Below, in pieces: positions 6,501 to 11,020 of a DNA stretch of 11,020 nt. The notes below the pieces were generated by a model, which was not told where the DNA came from, did not search any database, and worked only from the letters and a program-made list of their open reading frames with translations. The position numbers and the translations under genes were made by a program. Position 1 is the stretch's first letter. Each line of letters starts with the position of its first letter. Source of the stretch: Clostridia bacterium (lineage in GTDB: Bacteria; Bacillota; Clostridia; Oscillospirales; Butyricicoccaceae); assembly GCA_017547995.1 (NCBI GenBank), contig JAFYNW010000251.1, positions 1 to 11,020 of the forward strand, read 5' to 3'.

Positions 6501-7235
6501 ATAAGAAGCCTTAACTGCTGCGTGTTCGATCTTGATTTCGTCGATCTGTGTCATGAAAGTTGTATGACGGCAGTGGTCAGACCAATAAGTATCGATCATC
6601 TTGAGTTCTGTAAGGCTTGGGTCACGCTTTTCTTCGTTCTTGAAGTAGTTCTGGCAGAATGCTACGTCGTCTGTATCCATAGCAAGGCCGTATTCCTTGA
6701 TAAATGCGCCGAACTTGTCTTCTGTCATATTGATAAAGCCTTCGATATAAGGAGTCTTTTCAGGGACAGGCTGAACGTTTTCAAGTGTTTCGAACTTTTC
6801 AAGAGAAGCTTCTCTCATTTCAACAGGGTTGATGATGTGAGCCTTGATGCGTGCAACTTCGTTTTCAGCAAGGCCGCCCTTAAGGACGATAACCTTTGCA
6901 CAGCGGCAGATAGGACGAACGCCGCCTGTTACGAACTGGATGCACTGCTGAGCGGAGTCAGCTCTCTGGTCGAACTGGCCAGGGAGGAACTCGATGCCGA
7001 AGATGATGCCTTCGTCATTTACTTCGAAGCATACGTCGTCGACCTGTGGTTCGGAAAATACGCTCTTGATAGTCTTCTGGAATGTTTCTTCGTCGATGCC
7101 TTCGACGTCGTATCTGTTATAGATCTTGATATCCTCAAGGTTTGTGATGCCGAGATTCTTTCTGATATCGTTCAGCATTGAACGTTCTTCGTTGGCAAAC
7201 TCAGCCTTTTTGGATACGTAAACTCTAAATACCAT
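3540..7235 (-). CDS. purL: Phosphoribosylformylglycinamidine synthase, single-chain form
   Basis: This 1231-residue enzyme converts FGAR, glutamine and ATP to FGAM in the cytoplasm, step 4 of purine synthesis. The order is an N-terminal PurS-like region (about 1-150), linker, two synthase halves and a C-terminal glutamine amidotransferase. WSDHCRHTTF (218-227) and ETHNHPTEIEPFGGAATC (316-333) mark the first ATP-binding half. The amidotransferase starts near residue 968 (VLIPVFPGTNCEYD) with the complete triad: Cys1072 in GICNG, His1202 and Glu1204 in MGHTERAG. It is slightly shorter than the proteobacterial enzyme (about 1295) and resembles the single-chain clade of Clostridia rather than the three-subunit PurS/PurQ/PurL of Bacillus. 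The ATG at 7235 overlaps the end of purD by 11 bases, with its G-rich ribosome binding site inside purD, so translation is coupled. TTA, CTA and TCA codons appear to be absent over roughly 1,200 codons, a strong codon bias. Confidence 0.97.
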   Translation of the reverse strand: MVFRVYVSKKAEFANEERSMLNDIRKNLGITNLEDIKIYNRYDVEGIDEETFQKTIKSVFSEPQVDDVCFEVNDEGIIFGIEFLPGQFDQRADSAQQCIQFVTGGVRPICRCAKVIVLKGGLAENEVARIKAHIINPVEMREASLEKFETLENVQPVPEKTPYIEGFINMTEDKFGAFIKEYGLAMDTDDVAFCQNYFKNEEKRDPSLTELKMIDTYWSDHCRHTTFMTQIDEIKIEHAAVKASYDKYLEIKEQLYPNKNRPCTLMDLATLGAKYLKRTGIMKNLDESEEINACSVKINVDVDGKKQKWLMMFKNETHNHPTEIEPFGGAATCLGGAIRDPLSGRSYVYQAMRLTGAGNPLTPVADTLKGKLPQSKICQTAAAGYSSYGNQIGLATGHVAEVYHDGFVAKRMEVGAVIGAAPAKNVIRKSPECGDVVILLGGATGRDGVGGASGSSKAHDVTSLESCGAEVQKGNPPEERKIQRLFRNGKVTRMIKRCNDFGAGGVSVAIGELADSLKINLDVVPKKYDGLTGTELAISESQERMAVVVAAKDAERFVKEANKENLSAVVVAEVTDTNRLEIFHEGEKIVDLSRDFLNSAGATKYAQVEILNDALTQQVENAPLDEAWEYMMASLNVASQRGLVERFDATIGAGSVLMPFGGKRQMTPAQAMAALIPVREGNSNTASIMAYGYDPFLAQQSPYYGAYYAVVSSVAKMIAAGGDMKNAWLSFQEYFERLRKDPKRWGKPFAALLGGFEAQLALGLGAIGGKDSMSGSFEDIDVPPTLISFVASATKADNVISPEFKRNDTNLYLIQPEKDENGLYNKESLVKTFKNVQKAIEDKRIISAYAVGVGGIAEAVTKMAFGNKIGAKILNTVSQEELFEKKYGAFVVETEGVLRFGKKIGVTTKDYKIYAHGHILSIEKLEKLWAETLEPVYPTTGGEENKNYENISYKAEKVLSPLVKAPQPSVLIPVFPGTNCEYDTARAFEKYGAKTEIFVVRNRTPEEVQDSAKRLARAIKNSHIVALPGGFSGGDEPDGSAKFIVSLLRNPRVAKEIRALLGKRDGLMCGICNGFQALVKLGLVPYGKIVEPNENNPTLTFNKIGRHQSRLVHTRIASNKSPWLMHTNVGDIHTIAISHGEGRFIVNDKELKKLIKNGQIATQYVDLNGNATSDILFNPNDSVMAIEGITSPDGRVFGKMGHTERAGHHLYKNVPDTQEQLIFKGAVDYYK

Positions 7236-8493
7236 CTCTTTTTCCCCCTATGTCCTTTCTATAGAAGCTTTTTTCAAAGGAAATCTTGTCTATATTCTTA
7301 TATACATAGTCCTGAGCAGACTTAAGGTCTTCACCGATATGTGTGATACCGAGAACACGGCCGCCGTTTGTATAATACTTGCCGTCCTTGAGCACGCTGC
7401 CGCTGTGGAATACGTAGAAGTCTTCGTGCTGACCGTTTTCATCGAGGCCTTCGATGAGCTTATTCTTTTCATAAGCTTCAGGATAGCCGCCCGAAACCAT
7501 CATAACGCAGATGCAGGTGCCGTCCTTTGTTTCGATTTCAACCTCGCTGAGCTTTTCATCGATAACAGCGTTCATAACGCTGAGGAGGTCTGTCTTGAGA
7601 AGAGAGAGACAAACCTGAGCTTCAGGGTCGCCGAAGCGGCAGTTATATTCGATAACCTTAGGGCCTTCGGATGTGATGATGAGGCCGAAGTAAAGAACGC
7701 CCTTGAACGTTCTGCCTTCCTTGTTCATAGCTTCCATTGTAGGAATCATGATTTCACGGACTGCGCGTTCTTCAACTTCCTTTGTATAAACAGGGTTTGG
7801 AGCGATAACGCCCATACCGCCTGTGTTGAGACCCTTATCGTCGTCAAAGATTCTCTTGTGGTCCTTTGCAGACGTGAGAGGCTTGATGCACTTACCGTCT
7901 GTGAAAGCGAGAACGGAAACCTCTGTGCCTGTAAGGAACTCTTCGATAACGATTTTGGAGCTGCTTGCGCCGAACATACCGTTATCGAGCATTTCGTGGA
8001 TAGCAGACTTTGCATCCTCAAAGTTTTCTGCGATGATAACGCCCTTGCCGAGAGCAAGACCGGAAGCCTTGATAACAACAGGGTACTTATTCATCTTTTC
8101 AACGTAAGCAACAGCCTTGTCGCTTTCTGTAAACACTTCGTAAGCGGCTGTTGGGATGTTGTATTTCTTCATAAGGTCCTTGGCAAAAGCCTTTGAGCCT
8201 TCGATGATAGCCGCATCCTTCTTAGGACCGAAAGCGCGGATGCCCGCTTCTTCCATAGCGTCTACCATACCGAGAACCAATGGGTCGTCTGGTGAAACTA
8301 CGCAAAGGTCGATATTTTCCTTCTTGCAGAAATCGACCATGCCTTCTATATCTGTGGCTTTGATTGGCACGTTGGTTGCAAGCGCTCCGATGCCGCCGTT
8401 GCCCGGTGCGCAGAAGATTTCTCTGCCTTCACCGACAAGGCTTTTAATCGTAGCGTGCTCTCTGCCGCCGCCACCTACTACCAAAATTTTCAT
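7225..8493 (-). CDS. purD: Phosphoribosylamine-glycine ligase (GAR synthetase)
   Basis: This 422-residue ATP-grasp enzyme joins phosphoribosylamine and glycine with ATP to give GAR, step 2 of the pathway. The N-domain starts with MKILVVGGGGREHA (1-14) and PGNGG (30-34). The ATP-grasp core has GPKKDAAIIEGSKAFAK (89-105), VIKASGLALGKGV (140-152), NTGGMG (223-228) and the metal-binding EYNCRFGDPEAQ (282-293). The canonical family motif is E-F-N-A-R-F-G-D-P-E, so the Tyr and Cys here are mild substitutions that keep the Glu, Asn and Arg. Length is standard. The ATG at 8493 is preceded by GGAGG with 5-nt spacing. The gene begins 64 bases after purH, a gap holding a hairpin (8516-8543), and ends overlapping purL. 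Confidence 0.97.
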   Translation of the reverse strand: MKILVVGGGGREHATIKSLVGEGREIFCAPGNGGIGALATNVPIKATDIEGMVDFCKKENIDLCVVSPDDPLVLGMVDAMEEAGIRAFGPKKDAAIIEGSKAFAKDLMKKYNIPTAAYEVFTESDKAVAYVEKMNKYPVVIKASGLALGKGVIIAENFEDAKSAIHEMLDNGMFGASSSKIVIEEFLTGTEVSVLAFTDGKCIKPLTSAKDHKRIFDDDKGLNTGGMGVIAPNPVYTKEVEERAVREIMIPTMEAMNKEGRTFKGVLYFGLIITSEGPKVIEYNCRFGDPEAQVCLSLLKTDLLSVMNAVIDEKLSEVEIETKDGTCICVMMVSGGYPEAYEKNKLIEGLDENGQHEDFYVFHSGSVLKDGKYYTNGGRVLGITHIGEDLKSAQDYVYKNIDKISFEKSFYRKDIGGKRDGI

Positions 8494-8515
8494 TTTTCCT
8501 CCGGTTTTTCAGACT

Positions 8516-8543
8516 CTCTGCCCCTCAAAAACGAGGGACAGAG
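8516..8543 (-). other. Intercistronic stem-loop between purH and purD
   Basis: CTCTG and CCCTC (8516-8526) pair with GAGGG and CAGAG (8533-8543), leaving a 6-base loop. The single C-A mismatch on the plus strand becomes a G-U pair in minus-strand RNA, giving an 11-bp stem in the operon transcript. No T-run follows in the transcript direction, so it is not a normal intrinsic terminator. It may affect mRNA processing or stability between the two cistrons. Confidence 0.55.
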
Positions 8544-8557
8544 ATATCTGCTGTGTA

Positions 8558-9733
8558 TTAGTGATGGAAAAGTCTGATGCCTGTGAAGGCCATAACCATG
8601 CCGTACTTGTTACATACTTCGATAACGTTATCGTCACGAACGGAGCCGCCTGGTTCAGCGATGTACTGAACGCCAGACTTCTTTGCTCTTTCAATATTGT
8701 CACCGAATGGGAAGAATGCGTCGGAGCCGAGGGAAACACCTGTCATTGTAGCGAGCCAAGCCTTCTTTTCTTCACGTGTGAATACTTCAGGCTTTTCTTC
8801 GAAGAGGTTTTCCCATGTGCCGTCGCGGAGTACGTCTTCGTATTCATCGGAGATATAAACGTCGATTGTGTTATCTCTGTCAGCTCTGCCGAGGCCCTTC
8901 TTGAACTTGAGGCCGAGCACCTTTTCGTGCTGACGGAGATACCAGTTGTCAGCCTTCTGACCTGCGAGGCGTGTGCAGTGGATTCTGGACTGCTGACCTG
9001 CGCCGATACCGATAGCCTGACCGTCCTTTACGTAGCAAACGGAATTGGACTGTGTATACTTGAGTGTGATGAGAGCAACAGCGAGGTCACGCTTTGCTTC
9101 GTCAGGAAGTTCCTTGTTTTCTGTAACGATGTTGCCGAAGAAATCCTTGTCAATCTTGAGCTCGTTTCTGCCCTGTTCGAAAGTTACGCCGAAAACGTCC
9201 TTAGTTTCGATTGGAGCAGGAACGTAGTTTGTATCAATCTTGATTACGTTGTAAGCGCCCTTCTTCTTTTCCTTGAGGATTTCGAGAGCTTCTTCTGTGA
9301 AGTCAGGAGCGATAACGCCGTCGGAAACTTCGCGCTTGATGATACGAGCTGTGCAAGCGTCGCAAGTATCGGAAAGAGCAATGAAGTCGCCGAAGGAGGA
9401 CATTCTGTCAGCACCTCTTGCTCTTACGTATGCAGTAGCGATAGGTGTGAGTTCTTCGTTTGTTGGAGCAAAGTAAATCTGCTTTTCAACTTCGTTAAGT
9501 GGAACGTAAACAGCAGCGCCTGCTGGAGAAACGTGCTTGAAGGATGTTGCAGCAGGGAGGCCTGTTGCAATCTTGAGCTCGCGGACGAGCTGCCATGCGT
9601 TGAATGCGTCGAGAAGGTTGATGTAACCTGGTCTGCCGTTGAGCACTGTGATAGGAAGTTCGCCTTCCTTCATGAAGATGCGGGATGGCTTCTGGTTAGG
9701 GTTACAACCATATTTAAGTTCAAGTTCTGTCAT
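8558..9733 (-). CDS. purH: Stand-alone AICAR formyltransferase (PurH C-terminal activity only)
   Basis: This 391-residue protein transfers a formyl group from 10-formyl-tetrahydrofolate to AICAR to give FAICAR, the penultimate step to IMP. Usual bifunctional PurH is about 510-530 residues with an N-terminal MGS-like IMP cyclohydrolase domain. Here the protein starts directly in the formyltransferase domain (LELKYGCNPNQKPSR, 4-18), so that domain is absent. The catalytic Lys-His pair is present as Lys66-His67 in SFKHVSPAGAA. Further landmarks are SFGDFIALSD (113-122), EVSDGVIAPDF (135-145), KYTQSNSV (225-232), IGIGAGQQSR (241-250) and SDAFFPFGD (337-345). It ends FTGIRLFHH, the normal family C-terminus, so this is not a truncation. 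The ATG at 9733 follows AGGAG. The TAG stop of the preceding IMP cyclohydrolase gene, 11 bases away, is part of that ribosome binding site, so the two are probably co-translated. The two genes together replace one PurH. Confidence 0.95.
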   Translation of the reverse strand: MTELELKYGCNPNQKPSRIFMKEGELPITVLNGRPGYINLLDAFNAWQLVRELKIATGLPAATSFKHVSPAGAAVYVPLNEVEKQIYFAPTNEELTPIATAYVRARGADRMSSFGDFIALSDTCDACTARIIKREVSDGVIAPDFTEEALEILKEKKKGAYNVIKIDTNYVPAPIETKDVFGVTFEQGRNELKIDKDFFGNIVTENKELPDEAKRDLAVALITLKYTQSNSVCYVKDGQAIGIGAGQQSRIHCTRLAGQKADNWYLRQHEKVLGLKFKKGLGRADRDNTIDVYISDEYEDVLRDGTWENLFEEKPEVFTREEKKAWLATMTGVSLGSDAFFPFGDNIERAKKSGVQYIAEPGGSVRDDNVIEVCNKYGMVMAFTGIRLFHH

Positions 9734-9744
9734 TTCGATAACTC

Positions 9745-10440
9745 CTACTTATTCTTATTGATGATAGTTGTCTTTTCGCTGCCGTCCTTGAGGGAGATAT
9801 AGCGTACGAAGAGAGAAACCTTGTTGTCTTCGTTGAGGCTGTTCCAGAGCATATTTGTGAAGCCTTCCATATCGTCGTTTACAGCTACCTTGCGTGGTTC
9901 GCCAACGAAAGTTGGGATTGGGTTGCCGTCCTGTTCGTATGTATGGATGATGCGGCCTTCACCGGAGATTGGTGCCATATATTCATAGAAATATCTGAGG
10001 CACTGAGCGTCGTTGCCGTCGTCGCTCTTGAGAATGCTCATCTTGAATGCGCCTGTCTTGTTGTCGACAACAGCGGAGATACGAGGTGTCCAGTTTGGTG
10101 GGTCTGGTTCGAATTCACGAGTGCGGAGTGCTTCTTCAAAGCTCTTGCCGTCCTTCATGAAATCGTAAACTGTATCTGTCTGGTCGCCGTTTGTAACGAT
10201 TGTATGACCATTGATTACACGTACAGGAGCGTAGATAACGAGGCTTGGGTCGGAAAGCTTGCTTTCGTCGAAAGCCTTTGTGCGGATGCCTTCTTCAAAT
10301 GGAACGAAAACTCTGTTTCTGGAGTTTACGCTTCTGCCCATGATGAAATATGCAAGAACAATATTTTCATCTGTCTTGCCCACGAGAACGCCTCTGCCTG
10401 GGTAAGAGTTATTCTTAAGATAATTTTCGAGATTAATCAT
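9745..10440 (-). CDS. purO: IMP cyclohydrolase, PurO-type
   Basis: This protein of 231 residues closes the ring of FAICAR to IMP, the last step of the pathway. It is unrelated to the MGS-like cyclohydrolase domain of PurH and belongs to the PurO-type family (PF07826-like), first known from archaea and also present in Clostridia. Visible conserved blocks are YPGRGVLVG (13-21), AYFIMGRSVNSRNR (30-43), YAPVRV (70-75) and VTNGDQTD (82-89). The direct downstream neighbour is an AICAR formyltransferase lacking this activity, which strongly supports the assignment. Two ATGs compete. The one at 10449 has the GAGAGG site only 2 bases ahead, too close. The one at 10440 is 11 bases from it and is preferred, though the spacing is slightly long. 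Upstream lies the second palindrome array and then purN. No promoter of convincing quality was seen in the gap. Confidence 0.88.
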   Translation of the reverse strand: MINLENYLKNNSYPGRGVLVGKTDENIVLAYFIMGRSVNSRNRVFVPFEEGIRTKAFDESKLSDPSLVIYAPVRVINGHTIVTNGDQTDTVYDFMKDGKSFEEALRTREFEPDPPNWTPRISAVVDNKTGAFKMSILKSDDGNDAQCLRYFYEYMAPISGEGRIIHTYEQDGNPIPTFVGEPRKVAVNDDMEGFTNMLWNSLNEDNKVSLFVRYISLKDGSEKTTIINKNK

Positions 10441-10481
10441 TTTTATCATTTCCTCTCATGTGATTTTTGTTTCAGTAAAGG

Positions 10482-10758
10482 TTATGCTGATGCATAAAAA
10501 TGAATTGACTGCGTCGTTAATTGCCTGTCGGCATGAATTGACTACGTCATGAATCGAATTGCTGTGCAATTCATTAAGGTGCTTGCAGCGCTATTGAATA
10601 AGATGCAAACTGCGTTTGCATTCGGACCGTCGGGGACGCCGGTCCCTACATCACTTACCTATTTAATGCGTCGCAGACTCATCAATGTTCCACAGGAACA
10701 ATTCATGCGAAGCAATTCATGATGCTCTATGCATCAATTCATGCGCTTGCGCAATTCA
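10482..10758. repeat. Palindrome array 2: ATGAATT/AATTCAT motifs separated by different hairpins
   Basis: This fills most of the purN-purO gap. Left-orientation motifs lie at 10500 (ATGAATT), 10516 (degenerate GTTAATT), 10533 (ATGAATT) and 10549 (degenerate ATGAATC). Inverted AATTCAT copies lie at 10700, 10714 and 10736, with AATTCA at 10753. Between them are different palindromes: GAC-TGC-GTC (10507-10515), GCC-TGTC-GGC (10523-10532), GAC-TAC-GTC (10540-10548), GAATTGC-TGT-GCAATTC (10556-10572), GTTCC-ACA-GGAAC (10687-10699), GC-GAA-GC (10707-10713), GATGC-TCTAT-GCATC (10721-10735) and GCGC-TT-GCGC (10743-10752). A further hairpin TTATGC-TGAT-GCATAA (10482-10497) flanks the left end. The plan matches array 1 (four motifs, inversion, four motifs), but with another motif and a roughly 110-base interior. 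No gene was found in this stretch; the short plus-strand frames crossing it have no family features. Confidence 0.88.
10603..10647. repeat. Two palindromes in the interior of array 2, the second resembling a dispersed GTAGGG-type repeat
   Basis: ATGCAAAC-TGC-GTTTGCAT (10603-10621) is a perfect 8-bp hairpin. Directly after it, GGAC-CGTC and GACG...GTCC (10624-10645) form an 8-bp stem around GGG with a CCG bulge, and the sequence ends in CCCTAC (reading GTAGGG on the minus strand). From memory, GC-rich hairpin repeats beginning GTAGGG are common between genes of gut Clostridia. That is recollection, not a search result. Confidence 0.6.
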
Positions 10759-10763
10759 CTTCT

Positions 10764-11020
10764 TTACTGATTTGCAAGCTTATTGATGACTTCTGGCAGG
10801 ATAATCCATTCTGCCCCTGTCATAACGCGCGTCTGGTGCACTTCAGGTGTGTCGCCTTCTTCTACGTACACAGCCTTCTGTGCAAGGATTTCGCCGCCGT
10901 CCACGATTTCATCAACGTAGTGGACTGTGGCACCTGTAACCTTGACACCCTTTTTGAGAGCTTCCTCATGTACGCGCAGGCCATAATAGCCTTCGCCGCA
11001 GAAGGATGGGATGAGTGAAG
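10764..11020 (-). CDS. purN: Phosphoribosylglycinamide formyltransferase, C-terminal part
   Basis: The last 84 residues of a PurN enzyme, which formylates GAR to FGAR with 10-formyl-tetrahydrofolate (step 3). The visible part runs from SLIPSFCGEGYYGLRVHEEA to the TAA at 10766-10764. SLIPSF is the end of the conserved H-P-S-L-L/I-P-S-F catalytic block, whose His lies just past the right edge. VTGATVHYVDEIVDGGEIL contains the conserved Asp of the H...D catalytic pair (residue 36 or 40 of the visible part; the VDE/D-x-G block is intact). The C-terminus is of normal length. It is the first purine gene seen in transcription order and is followed by array 2, not directly by purO. Confidence 0.95.
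   Translation of the reverse strand, partial: SLIPSFCGEGYYGLRVHEEALKKGVKVTGATVHYVDEIVDGGEILAQKAVYVEEGDTPEVHQTRVMTGAEWIILPEVINKLANQ

Noticed and set aside
3513..7181. Giant plus-strand gene of 1222 codons
   Set aside because: It is codon-aligned antisense to purL, Cys-rich with no recognisable domains, and explained by purL codon bias. The same applies to plus-strand frames at 381-1136, 7339-8196, 8156-9802 and 9943-10497.
8516..8543. Intrinsic terminator between purH and purD
   Set aside because: The hairpin is strong, but no T-run follows it in the transcript direction and the next gene starts within the same operon.
10441..10763. Purine riboswitch or PurR operator ahead of purO
   Set aside because: I saw no purine riboswitch core (three-way junction with its conserved loops) and no paired PurBox-like sites. 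The stretch is accounted for by array hairpins.

Overview
The window looks like the chromosome of a gut-type Clostridia (Oscillospiraceae/Ruminococcaceae-like). The reasons are the moderate GC content, strong AGGAGG-type ribosome binding sites, a long single-chain PurL of the Gram-positive type, and a purine route in which PurH is split into a stand-alone AICAR formyltransferase and a separate PurO-type IMP cyclohydrolase. This assignment is inferred from gene content, not from a database match.

Layout. Positions 1-218 (minus) hold the start of a REP-associated Y1 transposase (RAYT) that runs off the left edge. Positions 279-1622 (minus) hold a short transcription unit: a small four-helix-bundle (S23/Avd-like) protein, a redoxin and a glyoxalase, closed by a hairpin terminator at 241-260. 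Positions 1638-1838 hold an unusual array of different small palindromes separated by a 7-base motif. A near-consensus minus-strand promoter (1837-1865) fires into this array, making it the predicted 5' leader of the four-helix-bundle gene. Positions 1927-3495 (plus) encode an orphan family-5 solute-binding lipoprotein, whose end converges on the purine operon across a shared terminator (3503-3529). Positions 3540-11020 (minus) are a purine biosynthesis operon transcribed in the order purN - (second palindrome array) - purO - purH - purD - purL.

The purine genes fit one pathway. PurN makes FGAR from GAR, which PurD supplies. PurL converts FGAR to FGAM. Later, the AICAR formyltransferase and the IMP cyclohydrolase carry out the last two steps to IMP. 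purF, purM, purE and purC are not in the window.

The most unusual content is the pair of palindrome arrays (1638-1812 and 10482-10758). Both use the same plan: a short motif repeated four times in one orientation, then four times in the other, with an unrelated but self-complementary hairpin in most gaps. The motifs differ: TCGATAT/ATATCGA in the first and ATGAATT/AATTCAT in the second. If the motifs pair across the centre, each array folds into a ladder of short helices joined by four-way junctions. I do not recognise this as a named element class. The adjacent four-helix-bundle gene, which differs from its neighbours in codon use, is the best candidate partner.
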